Source: F1-20-MAGs119 sp964556145 (GTDB taxonomy: Bacteria; Actinomycetota; Acidimicrobiia; Acidimicrobiales; Ilumatobacteraceae). From it: a stretch of DNA of 11,174 nucleotides. Shown here piece by piece: positions 1-6,428 of this stretch. Position numbers and translations under genes: made by a program. The notes under the pieces were generated by a model. It was given only the letters and a program-made list of their open reading frames with translations. It did not search any database and was not told where the DNA came from. The DNA lies in contig CAZKVD010000057.1 in assembly GCA_964556145.1 (NCBI GenBank), forward strand, positions 1 through 11,174. Direction: 5' to 3'. The stretch's first letter is position 1. Every line of letters begins with the position of its first letter.

Positions 1-123
1 GGTGCCCGCATCATGGCGACGCTGATCAACGGCCTGCAGCACGAGGACAAGACCTTCGGTCTTGAATCGATGTGCGTCGGCGGCGGCCAGGGAATGGCCA
101 TGATCGTCGAGCGTCTCAGCTAG
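1..123 (+). CDS. Thiolase (acetyl-CoA acyltransferase), C-terminal fragment
   Basis: The first 40 codons of the window read as the end of a thiolase: GARIMATLINGL, then an MCVGGGQGMAMIVERL ending followed by TAG. The family's C-terminal signature is GGGQG(M/I)A, and the Cys just before it (in MCVGGG) is the second catalytic cysteine, the proton donor/acceptor in thiolytic cleavage or Claisen condensation of acyl-CoA. The rest of the gene, including the nucleophilic Cys near residue 90 of a complete protein, lies upstream of the window, so the substrate (acetoacetyl-CoA biosynthesis or fatty-acid beta-oxidation) cannot be decided. The gene converges with the MFS transporter gene: the two TAG stops share the palindrome CTAG at 120-123, leaving no room for an intergenic terminator. 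Confidence 0.88.
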   Translation, partial: GARIMATLINGLQHEDKTFGLESMCVGGGQGMAMIVERLS

Positions 124-1301
124 ATCAGTGCGTGTCGTCGGGCCATTGATTGGGCGACGAGCGACAGCGACAACATCAGCGCCGAGATGACGCCAAAGGC
201 CCACACGGGTCCGTGCGCGCCGTAAATCCACGGGCTGACGAACGCCGTCGCGGCGGCTCCGACGAGGTTGGCAGCACCCGACAGGCCTTGAGCGGCCGCG
301 GCCCGTCCTTCGGGGGCGACCTGCGACATGCTCGCCTGTGATGCGGGAATGACGGCGGCCTGAACGACCCCTTCGACGATCGACACGAGAATGATGGCCA
401 AGGGAGTCGCGGCCAGTCCGTAACCCGTCACGATGGGTGCGAGGATGAAGATTGCGTACAGGGCGGTTCGGAGCGCACCCCACTTGTCGGCAAGGCGACC
501 CCCGAGGCGTGCCAACAAGATGAACGGGATGCCATAGATCAAGAACGACAAGCCAACGACGAAGTTCGATGCACCACGATCCGTGAGGTACCTGTCCCAC
601 AGTGCGTCGTACACGCCGATCGGCAGGTAGAGGCTCATCGTGGTGAGTGCAACGGTTCGCACGCCCGGATGGCCCAACAGCGTCAGGCTGATGCGTCGTG
701 ACTCGGTCGACGAGGGAAGCGAGGGGAGTGTCTTGGCCGCAAGCGTCAACGATGCAACCAACGCGACGATTGCGAACGTGAGGAACGTCCAGCGCAGACC
801 CAACGGGTCGAGCATGATGCCGCCGATGAATGGGCCGCCCACGATGCCCGCCGTCTCCACCCCGGCAAGTTTCCCCAACCGTTCGGCTGCACGCCGCTTG
901 TCGAGATTTGCAGCGATGGCGCGCGCAGCAGGCTGTGTGCAGCCGAACGAAACACCAACGATGGCGCGGCCAATGACGAACTGCCAGAGCGTGTCGCCAA
1001 GCGCGAACACGAGGGATCCGGCGGCGGCGAAGGCGAGGCCGATGACCATCAGGTTCTTCGGCTTGTGGGAGTCGGCAAGCGGCGCGACGAAAACCTGTGT
1101 CAACAAACCGACGAGAAAGCCAATGCCTGCGATGACGCCGAGCCCGATATCGGCGAACCCGTACGTGTCCTGTAGGTCGCCGAGTGCCGCGAAGATGATG
1201 CTGTTCGACACTGCGGTTGCACCCGATGCGAACATGAGCACGCTCAACGTTGCGGTGGCGTGATCGGCCTGACTGTGGGCCGACGAACCGGCTTCAGTCA
1301 C
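120..1301 (-). CDS. MFS (major facilitator superfamily) transporter
   Basis: This is a 393-residue polytopic membrane protein with about 12 hydrophobic segments, the usual MFS length. Both halves carry a form of MFS motif A in the loop after TM2/TM8: PLADSHKPK (about residues 74-82, degenerate) and GGRLADKWGALR (267-278, good). The motif GRAIVGVSFG in TM4 resembles drug/proton antiporter-type members, so an exporter is possible, but the substrate cannot be read from sequence. I chose GTG at 1301 because GAGG lies 9 nt upstream and it overlaps the serine hydrolase stop by 8 bp (GTGACTGA). An in-frame ATG at 1331 would add 10 residues (MKRCCARQAD), but it has no visible ribosome site and would bury the start 38 bp inside the neighbour. 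It is the last gene of the sigma - DAHP synthase - hydrolase run. Confidence 0.87.
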   Translation of the reverse strand: MTEAGSSAHSQADHATATLSVLMFASGATAVSNSIIFAALGDLQDTYGFADIGLGVIAGIGFLVGLLTQVFVAPLADSHKPKNLMVIGLAFAAAGSLVFALGDTLWQFVIGRAIVGVSFGCTQPAARAIAANLDKRRAAERLGKLAGVETAGIVGGPFIGGIMLDPLGLRWTFLTFAIVALVASLTLAAKTLPSLPSSTESRRISLTLLGHPGVRTVALTTMSLYLPIGVYDALWDRYLTDRGASNFVVGLSFLIYGIPFILLARLGGRLADKWGALRTALYAIFILAPIVTGYGLAATPLAIILVSIVEGVVQAAVIPASQASMSQVAPEGRAAAAQGLSGAANLVGAAATAFVSPWIYGAHGPVWAFGVISALMLSLSLVAQSMARRHALI

Positions 1302-2007
1302 GTCGGCTTGCCTCGCGCAGCACCGCTTCATTGAATGGTGGCCAGTACTCGAGGCCCCACTCGGTGAACTCGCGGTTTGACAGCATCACGCAGGCGACGT
1401 CGGCAACCGGATCGACCCACAGGAACGTTCCGGTTCCCCCGAAGTGACCCCAAGTTCCGGCCGAACCCGATGGTGCCGTCCAGTGCGGTGTTTTCGTGCT
1501 GCGTATTTCGGGTCCGAGACCCCAGGGGCACGGATCGAATCTGCCGAGTCCGGGAACGACACCCTCGAGCTCGGGGAAGTGGATCGTTGTCATGTCGCGG
1601 ACGGTCTCTCGAGCGAGAAGCGAGGGCCGCCGCAATTCTGCTGTGAAGCGCGCGCAGTCGTCGATGTTGCTGACGACGTCCTTTGCCGCCGAACCATCGA
1701 GCGATGTCGACGACAAGCCGAGCGGCTCACACACCGCTTCGCGCAGGTAGTCGGCAAAGTCGAGTCCCGCACGTTCGCCGACGTGTGTCGCCAGCATCTC
1801 GATGCCGGTATTCGAATAGATGCGCTTGCGGGCGGGGGAGGTGATGGCGTTGACGCCGTCGAAGGAATAACCACCGGCGTGCGAAAGGAGATGGCGCACG
1901 GTGCAGCCCTGCTGGCCGACGGGTTCGTCGAGGTGCGTTATGCCCTCTTCGACCGCGATCATCGTCGCCCATGCAGCGAAGAGTTTGCTCACCGACGCAA
2001 TGCGCAC
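1294..2007 (-). CDS. Serine hydrolase of the beta-lactamase/class C (SxxK) family
   Basis: The three family motifs are present, numbered from the GTG start used here: SVSK at 5-8 (nucleophile Ser5, Lys8), YSN at 64-66 (general-base Tyr), and HFG at 188-190 in place of K(T/S)G. That pattern matches PF00144 esterases, D-aminopeptidase-like enzymes and beta-lactamase relatives; HxG instead of KTG is common in the esterase branch. There is no signal peptide or lipobox, so it is probably cytoplasmic, and a true antibiotic-resistance role is unlikely. Even with the extension described next it is shorter (about 270 residues) than typical 350-400 residue members. GTG 2007 is the first ordinary start codon, but it lies only four codons before the nucleophile and removes the beta-strand that normally precedes it. 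In-frame coding-like sequence continues upstream to an ATC at 2112. The substrate is unknown. Confidence 0.83.
   Translation of the reverse strand: MRIASVSKLFAAWATMIAVEEGITHLDEPVGQQGCTVRHLLSHAGGYSFDGVNAITSPARKRIYSNTGIEMLATHVGERAGLDFADYLREAVCEPLGLSSTSLDGSAAKDVVSNIDDCARFTAELRRPSLLARETVRDMTTIHFPELEGVVPGLGRFDPCPWGLGPEIRSTKTPHWTAPSGSAGTWGHFGGTGTFLWVDPVADVACVMLSNREFTEWGLEYWPPFNEAVLREASRRD
1311..1314 (-). promoter_or_regulatory. Ribosome binding site deciding the MFS start
   Basis: GAGG on the minus strand sits 9 nt before GTG at 1301 and inside the end of the serine hydrolase gene. It is the best Shine-Dalgarno match near the two possible MFS starts and favours GTG 1301 over ATG 1331. Confidence 0.55.
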
Positions 2008-2112
2008 CCTGCGTGCGGTGTCACCGTGCAGGTGGACGGCGCCGTGCCGGTCGATTGCTGCAACTGCTGCGAACTCGACGGGCCAGCCGGGGATCTGACC
2101 GAAGGCTTCGAT
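2008..2112 (-). other. Probable N-terminal extension of the serine hydrolase, starting at ATC
   Basis: In frame with the hydrolase, 35 codons between the DAHP synthase stop and GTG 2007 encode sequence such as GWPVEFAAVAAIDRHGAV, which resembles the first beta-strands that normally precede SxxK in this family. No ATG, GTG or TTG occurs in this stretch before the in-frame stop at 2122-2124. The junction with DAHP synthase reads TAATC, exactly where the common one-base coupled overlap TAATG would be, so ATC at 2112-2110 is the best candidate start (giving 272 residues). Confidence 0.5.
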
Positions 2113-3464
2113 TAGTTCAGGTTAGAGCGAATCAGTTCGGCGACGCGGAATGCGAGGTCGATGCTCTGGCGACCGTTGAGTCGAGGATCGCAGACTGTTT
2201 GGTAGCGATCGTCGAGATCGGCATCTTCGAGCGCACCCGAGCCGCCGAGGCATTCTGTGACGTCATCACCGGTGAGCTCGACGTGGATGCCGCCGGGCCA
2301 GGTGTGTTCGGCGCGATGCGCCCGCACGAAACCGGCAATCTCAGCCACCACGTCGTCGAGGCGTCGCGTTTTGCGGCCGGTGGTCGAAGTGACGGTGTTT
2401 CCGTGCATCGGATCGCACGCCCACACCACGGGGTGGCCCGAGTCGTGAACGGCGCGCAGAAGCGGGCGGAGTTTGTCTTCGACGTTGTCGGCGCCCATGC
2501 GCGAGATCAAGGTGAGCCGACCGGGAATGCGGGCTGGGTTCAGGCTCTGGCACAGCTCGAGAACGAACTCGGGTGTTGCGGACGGACCAACCTTGCAACC
2601 GACGGGGTTGCCGACGCCGCGGAGGAATTCGATGTGTGCTCCGTCGAGCTGACGGGTGCGCTCACCGATCCACAGCATGTGTGCCGAGCAGTCGTACCAG
2701 TCGCCGGTCAAGGAGTCGCGTCGTGTGAGTGCCTCTTCGTAGCCGAGAATCAGGGCCTCGTGCGAGGTGTACACATCGACCTGGTGCAAGGCGGCACTGT
2801 TCTCGGTGTCGATACCGCACGCGCGCATGAACGCGAGGGCATTTTCGATTTCGGTGGCCAGTGTTTGGTAGCGCTGGCCCTCGGGCGACGTCTCGATGAA
2901 CTCTTGGGTCCACGCATGGACGCGATTCAGATCGGCAAAGCCACCCTTGGTAAAGGCACGCAAGAGATTGAGGGTGCTCGCCGACTGGTGGTAGGCCTGT
3001 ACAAGACGGTCGGGGTCGGGACGTCGGGCGGCCTCGGTGGGCGAGGGGTCATTGACGATGTGTCCTCGGAACGAAGGAATCTCGAGGTCGCCGATTTTTT
3101 CGAACGGTTGCGAACGGGGCTTGGCGAACTGGCCCGCCATGCGGCCCACCTTCACCACGGGAACGCCGAGCGAATAGGTGAGAACCACGGCCATCTGGAG
3201 GATGACGCGGAGTTTCTCGCGGATGTTGTTGGCCGAGAACTCCTCGAAACTTTCCGCACAGTCGCCGGCCTGCAACAAAAAGGCGTTGCCCGCGGCAACC
3301 TGACCCAGTGCCGACTGCAAACTGCGGGCCTCTCCGGCAAAAACGAGGGGAGGCAGTGCAGCGATTTGCTTCAGCGCACGGTCAAGATCGCCCGCATCGG
3401 GCCAGGCTGGCTGTTGCTCGGCCGTCAGGCCGTGCCAAGAATCGGGTGTCCAGGTGCGTGCCAT
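2112..3464 (-). CDS. aroG: 3-deoxy-7-phosphoheptulonate (DAHP) synthase, class II
   Basis: This cytoplasmic enzyme condenses phosphoenolpyruvate and erythrose 4-phosphate to DAHP, the first step of the shikimate pathway to Phe, Tyr, Trp and chorismate products. Its 450 residues match the type II (plant/mycobacterial) length. The metal site is complete: Cys69 in QAGDCAESF, His354 in DPMHGN, Glu396 in HVELTGDDVTEC and Asp426 in CDPRLN. Substrate-binding motifs include KVGRMAGQFAKPRS (105-118), RGHIVND and GNPVGCKVGP. Mycobacterial relatives are feedback-inhibited by aromatic amino acids, so the same is plausible here but cannot be seen. ATG 3464 begins 3 bp after the sigma factor stop and has no Shine-Dalgarno sequence, which suggests translational coupling to it. 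The symbol aroG follows mycobacterial usage; other genomes call it aroF or aroH. Confidence 0.97.
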   Translation of the reverse strand: MARTWTPDSWHGLTAEQQPAWPDAGDLDRALKQIAALPPLVFAGEARSLQSALGQVAAGNAFLLQAGDCAESFEEFSANNIREKLRVILQMAVVLTYSLGVPVVKVGRMAGQFAKPRSQPFEKIGDLEIPSFRGHIVNDPSPTEAARRPDPDRLVQAYHQSASTLNLLRAFTKGGFADLNRVHAWTQEFIETSPEGQRYQTLATEIENALAFMRACGIDTENSAALHQVDVYTSHEALILGYEEALTRRDSLTGDWYDCSAHMLWIGERTRQLDGAHIEFLRGVGNPVGCKVGPSATPEFVLELCQSLNPARIPGRLTLISRMGADNVEDKLRPLLRAVHDSGHPVVWACDPMHGNTVTSTTGRKTRRLDDVVAEIAGFVRAHRAEHTWPGGIHVELTGDDVTECLGGSGALEDADLDDRYQTVCDPRLNGRQSIDLAFRVAELIRSNLN

Positions 3465-3467
3465 GGA

Positions 3468-4295
3468 CTACGCAGCGTAGATGCGCTCCGCGTCCTCACG
3501 CAGGCCAATTACGGCGCGGCTGACCAGGCGACGTGCGGCCTCAGCCGTGACGCCAAGGGCCTCGCCCACCTCGCGGAAGGACTTGCGCTCGCCGTCGAGC
3601 AGACCGAAACGGGCCTCGACCGCGTAACGGGCACGCTCGTCGAGGGTGCCGAGAAGTTCGTTCAGCAGTTCACCGTCGACCAACGCCATGACGGCATCTT
3701 CGGGCGTGCCCTGGCCGTTGTCCATGAGATCGCCGAGCGTTGCGTCGCCGTCGTCGCCCACGGTCTTGTCGAGCGACACCGGAGTGGTGAGGCGGTGGAG
3801 TTCGGCGTTGCCGGCATCGAGGTTCTCGCCGTCACCCGATGACTGGCGCAGTGCTGCGCGCAGGCTGGCCGAGCGGTCACCGGGGATGCGGATGAGCGAT
3901 GCCTTCTGGTCGAGTGCACGACCGATGGCCTGACGGATCCAGAAAGTGGCGTACGTCGAGAACTTGAAGCCACGACGCCAGTCGAACTTGTCGACGGCGT
4001 GTTCGAGGCCGAGGTTGCCTTCCTGAATGAGGTCGAGCAGATCCATGCCCTGCGGCAACGGGTAGCGACGTGCAATCGACACGACGAGGCGCAGGTTGGC
4101 GCGGATGAAGCGATCCTTTGCAGCAGCGGCAGCCTTCATGTCCTTTCGCAGTTGGGTGGAGCGCTCGCCGGCGGCGAGACGTGCCGCAGCTTCGCGGCCC
4201 TTTTCGATTGCCTTCGAAAGCGTGCGCTCGTCTTCGGCGGTGAGCAAGGCAACCTTGCCGATGTCGTTGAGGTAGAGACCAATTGCGTCGTTCAT
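3468..4295 (-). CDS. Sigma-70 family RNA polymerase sigma factor (group 2-like, divergent)
   Basis: This directs RNA polymerase to promoters. The 275 residues have no region 1.1. Region 1.2 is about 3-35 and region 2 is 60-138, with NLRLVVSIARRY, LLDLIQEGNLGLEHAVDKFDW and FSTYATFWIRQAIGR. Then comes a shortened region 3, and region 4 occupies 208-270 with the helix-turn-helix FREVGEALGVTAEAARRLVS. Aligned by eye to E. coli RpoD, the -10 reader keeps Gln437 (Q122) but has Phe for Trp433 and Gly for Thr440. The extended -10 residues His455/Glu458 become Asp140/Ala143. In the -35 helix Arg584 becomes Ala251 and Gln589 becomes Arg256, while Glu585 and Arg588 are kept. It is therefore likely an accessory rather than the main sigma factor. 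No anti-sigma gene is adjacent. It is the first gene of the operon and is preceded by its own promoter and a long leader. Confidence 0.92.
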   Translation of the reverse strand: MNDAIGLYLNDIGKVALLTAEDERTLSKAIEKGREAAARLAAGERSTQLRKDMKAAAAAKDRFIRANLRLVVSIARRYPLPQGMDLLDLIQEGNLGLEHAVDKFDWRRGFKFSTYATFWIRQAIGRALDQKASLIRIPGDRSASLRAALRQSSGDGENLDAGNAELHRLTTPVSLDKTVGDDGDATLGDLMDNGQGTPEDAVMALVDGELLNELLGTLDERARYAVEARFGLLDGERKSFREVGEALGVTAEAARRLVSRAVIGLREDAERIYAA

Positions 4296-4298
4296 GTG

Positions 4299-4430
4299 TC
4301 AGTCCAGATTCTTTGTGGCGGGGTTTTCGATTCGGGGGTCGCTCTGTCGGGGAAGTCTGGTTCGAGAGCGTGCGAGGCCAGATGTTGGGGGGATGGAGGG
4401 TTGGGGGATTTCTTCGGTGTCAGGTTGCAT
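4299..4430 (-). other. Possible upstream ORF in the sigma factor leader (43 codons)
   Basis: An ATG at 4430 opens a 43-codon frame (begins MQPDTEEIPQPS, Pro-rich) that ends TGA three bases before the sigma factor ATG, in the same frame (TGA CAC ATG). GGG lies about 8 nt before its ATG. The sigma gene itself has no Shine-Dalgarno sequence, so termination and reinitiation through this small ORF is possible. No homology is recognised and the composition is not clearly protein-like; chance is a real alternative. Confidence 0.25.
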
Positions 4431-4462
4431 TTCGCATCCCGACTTTGTAGGGGGGAAAGGTA

Positions 4463-4491
4463 AGAGTAATACAAAGGTGCGACGCTGTCAC
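4463..4491 (-). promoter_or_regulatory. Candidate promoter of the sigma - DAHP synthase operon
   Basis: On the minus strand GTGACA (4491-4486, five of six matches to TTGACA) is followed by exactly 17 bp and then TACTCT (4468-4463, TANNNT form). The start point would be near 4456, giving a leader of about 160 nt before the sigma factor ATG. The A/T-rich tract upstream at 4497-4514 supports it. Confidence 0.55.
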
Positions 4492-4502
4492 GGGGGTATT
4501 AC
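4466..4502. repeat. 7-bp inverted repeat around the sigma promoter (operator-like)
   Basis: GTAATAC at 4466-4472 and its reverse complement GTATTAC at 4496-4502 are separated by 23 bp, with centres 30 bp apart (about three helical turns). One arm overlaps the -10 edge and the other abuts the region upstream of -35. This geometry suits a protein bound at both sites, but no binding protein is identified. Confidence 0.35.
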
Positions 4503-4514
4503 AAAAAAATACAA
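4497..4514 (-). promoter_or_regulatory. A/T-rich tract, candidate UP element
   Basis: Eighteen bases, nearly all A or T and including seven consecutive A on the plus strand, lie at about -41 to -58 relative to the inferred start of the minus-strand promoter. That is where alpha-subunit UP elements act. It stands out against GC-rich surroundings and also contains GTATT-N7-AATAC. Confidence 0.35.
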
Positions 4515-4561
4515 GCCTTGTGCTGCAAGGGTTTCGTGGTATTTCCGCCATTTTCCACTCC

Positions 4562-4567
4562 TAGACT
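4562..4567 (+). promoter_or_regulatory. Candidate -10 element of nadD (leaderless)
   Basis: TAGACT (TANNNT form) ends 8 nt before the nadD GTG at 4576, and there is no ribosome binding site. This spacing fits a transcript starting at or next to the start codon, as is common in actinobacteria. No convincing -35 is visible. Confidence 0.4.
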
Positions 4568-4575
4568 TCGACTTC

Positions 4576-5175
4576 GTGCCCTTGCGAATCGGACTCTTCG
4601 GCGGAACTTTCGACCCGCCACACCTCGGGCATCTGGTCACTGCGATCAATGTTCGCCATGCACTGTCGCTCGACCTCGTCGTCTTGATGGTCGCGAACGA
4701 CCCGTGGCAGAAAACCGGAGCCCGCACCGTGACTCCCGCGGCTGACCGGCTGGCAATGGTGCAGGCGGCAGTTGCCGCTGTGGAAGGGCTCGAGGCGGGC
4801 GACACTGAAATCGTGCGCGGCGGTCCGAGCTACACGGCCGACACGCTGAAGTCCCTCGGTGTGAAGTACCCGGGCGCGCGCTTCTTCACCATCGTCGGTG
4901 ACGATGCTGCCACCAACATCCTCAGTTGGGAACGAGTCGACGAAGTTGCTTCGCTCTCCACATTGGTGGTGGTCGATCGACCCGGATCCCCCGTCGACCT
5001 GCCGTCGAAGTTCGAGTGGCGTCGTGTCGAGGTGCCGCGCCTCGAAGTGTCGAGCACCGACCTTCGTTGTCGCGTCACCGATGGTCGACCGTTGGACTAT
5101 CTCGTTCCGGACGCCGTCGTCGAGATCATCCGCAAGCGGGGCCTCTATGGTCTGCGCGTCGGTGCGCAACTGTGA
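4576..5175 (+). CDS. nadD: Nicotinate-nucleotide adenylyltransferase
   Basis: NadD transfers AMP from ATP to nicotinate mononucleotide, giving deamido-NAD, the penultimate step of de novo and salvage NAD synthesis in the cytosol. The 199-residue length is typical. The nucleotidyltransferase motif GGTFDPPHLGH is at 9-19 (the H-x-G-H histidines bind ATP phosphates), TIVGDD at 105-110, and the C-terminal SSTDLR at 159-164 is the ISSTxxR signature. The start is GTG 4576 (MPLRIGLFGG); TTG 4582 would give MRIGLFGG and is an alternative. The upstream in-frame reading back to 4294 is not homologous and covers the divergent control region. The stop overlaps the next gene's GTG by 4 bp (GTGA), so it heads a nadD - LCP-like - rsfS operon, an arrangement familiar in actinobacteria. 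Confidence 0.96.
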   Translation: MPLRIGLFGGTFDPPHLGHLVTAINVRHALSLDLVVLMVANDPWQKTGARTVTPAADRLAMVQAAVAAVEGLEAGDTEIVRGGPSYTADTLKSLGVKYPGARFFTIVGDDAATNILSWERVDEVASLSTLVVVDRPGSPVDLPSKFEWRRVEVPRLEVSSTDLRCRVTDGRPLDYLVPDAVVEIIRKRGLYGLRVGAQL

Positions 5176-6428
5176 CGGCAATCGAATCACGTCGTCGACG
5201 CCGCACCATGTGGGCGCTCGTGTGCGGTCTCGTCGGTGCACTCGCTCTGCCGTCGGGGCTTGTTCTTGCCGGCAACTCACTGCTCAACTCCACCGACGGA
5301 GACAGTGTCGACGCATCCAACGTCGTTCGTATTCCGTCAACGCCCGCGGCACTTCTCGCTGCAGTCGACCCCGGAGGCCTGCTTGCGTCATTGCAGATGA
5401 TCGCGCTCGCTCCCGGTGGAGTCGGTGGCACGGTGGTGTCGATTCCCGTCAATTCAGCTGCACTCGTCGCTGAAGACGAGTCGCCGCGTCGGTTGTACGA
5501 CTCGTTCCTTGCTGGTGGAATCACTGCTCTCACCTCCGACGTCGAAGCATTGCTCAATGTCACTTTCACCACCAGCGCGGCGGTTACGTCCGGCGACCTG
5601 ACCATGCTCCTGTCATCGATCGCCAGCGTCACCGTCGAATTCGACCGACCGGTCAAGGGGGTCATCGGCGGAGTTGCAACCGACGTTCTGCCCGCAGGCC
5701 GCCAGTCGATCTCGGCCGAACAGGTTGCAAAGGCGCTGTCGGCAACCGAACCCGGTGCGGCCGAAAAAGACCGTCTGCCACTGCTCAAGTCGCTGTGGGT
5801 TGGTGTCGGCGCAGGGCAACGGAACCCCCAAACCGCAACGACCACCTCATCGTCCGCAGTCGGTGGAAACGCAACCACCGTTGCGGGCCCGGCCCCGATC
5901 GACATGAAGTCGTTCCTCGACAGATTGATGACCGGCCAGGTGCAGGTGTGGCAATTCGCCGCAAGTCCCGTTCCACAGGGTGACGCCAACCCCAACGGAC
6001 TCGACTGGTATTCCCTCGATCGTGCCGAGATCATTCTCGTCACAGCCAGCGTGGTGCCGTCGTCGGTGTCGTCGTTGCTGCCATCTATCAACGTGCAGAT
6101 CGACAGTCCATTCAACGATGCGGCGATCACGCGTGAAGCCATCCTGCGGCTGTCGTCGCTCGGAGTGAACATCGTTCTCATCCGCGAGATTTCCGAGGTG
6201 CCCGAACAGGTCACCGTCGCGAACATCGCGGACAACGCTCTCGAGTCCGAAGTCGCGACCTACGGGTCGGCACTCGGTTCGTTCGAAATCCACCGCCAGA
6301 AGGTCCCCGTCGAGGGCGTCGACATGCGGCTCACCCTTGGTCTCGACTTCGAGACATTTGCCCGCACCAATCCGTCAGACGGGTTGATTGCGGGTACCAC
6401 CACGACATCGATCGGAGCAGAAGAATGA
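5172..6428 (+). CDS. LCP/LytR_C-like membrane-anchored protein, catalytic residues apparently lost
   Basis: This is a 418-residue protein. After a basic N-terminus (five Arg at 7-11) one hydrophobic segment at about 13-34 suggests a single-pass membrane anchor with the rest outside. Residues about 72-210 follow the LytR-CpsA-Psr fold pattern (GTVVSIPVNSA, RRLYDSFLAGGITALTSDVEALLNV, VTVEFDRPVKGV, DVLPAGRQSISAEQVAKALSA). A Thr/Ser-rich linker (221-240) follows, and then a LytR_C-like module at about 303-395 (INVQIDSPFNDAAITREAILRL). Active LCP enzymes join teichoic acid or arabinogalactan to peptidoglycan using conserved Arg/Asp residues; here the RxDT and IPRD positions read PGGVGG and IPVN, so enzymatic activity is doubtful. 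It overlaps nadD by GTGA and rsfS by ATGA. The assignment is by pattern and gene order, not strong identity; GTG 5172 was chosen over ATG 5208 for the coupling overlap. Confidence 0.75.
   Translation: MTAIESRRRRRTMWALVCGLVGALALPSGLVLAGNSLLNSTDGDSVDASNVVRIPSTPAALLAAVDPGGLLASLQMIALAPGGVGGTVVSIPVNSAALVAEDESPRRLYDSFLAGGITALTSDVEALLNVTFTTSAAVTSGDLTMLLSSIASVTVEFDRPVKGVIGGVATDVLPAGRQSISAEQVAKALSATEPGAAEKDRLPLLKSLWVGVGAGQRNPQTATTTSSSAVGGNATTVAGPAPIDMKSFLDRLMTGQVQVWQFAASPVPQGDANPNGLDWYSLDRAEIILVTASVVPSSVSSLLPSINVQIDSPFNDAAITREAILRLSSLGVNIVLIREISEVPEQVTVANIADNALESEVATYGSALGSFEIHRQKVPVEGVDMRLTLGLDFETFARTNPSDGLIAGTTTTSIGAEE

Noticed and set aside
1294..2007. Reading the SxxK protein as an antibiotic-resistance beta-lactamase.
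   Set aside because: It has no signal peptide, HxG in place of KTG, and short length; it fits the broad esterase/peptidase family better.
1971..3842. 623-codon open frame on the plus strand, antisense to DAHP synthase and the sigma factor.
   Set aside because: It is a GC-bias shadow: the minus strand in the same interval carries two proteins with complete family motifs, and the plus translation shows no recognisable domain.
4384..4410. G-rich stretch on the plus strand suggesting a G-quadruplex in the sigma leader region.
   Set aside because: There are only three runs of three or more G plus a GG, and the transcribed leader carries the C-rich strand, so an RNA quadruplex would not form.
4292..4474. 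60-codon minus-strand frame overlapping the sigma start by ATGA.
   Set aside because: Its only early start is a TTG inside the candidate -10 region, upstream of the inferred transcript start, so it could not be translated from that promoter.
4294..4575. In-frame upstream extension of nadD to 4294.
   Set aside because: NadD proteins begin a few residues before GGTFDPPH. The extension crosses the A/T-rich control region and the opposing sigma promoter, and has no homology.
5126..6235. 369-codon minus-strand frame opposite the LCP-like gene.
   Set aside because: The translation is Ser/Thr/Arg-rich low-information sequence; the plus frame has coupled overlaps with nadD and rsfS and a membrane anchor, so it is the real gene.
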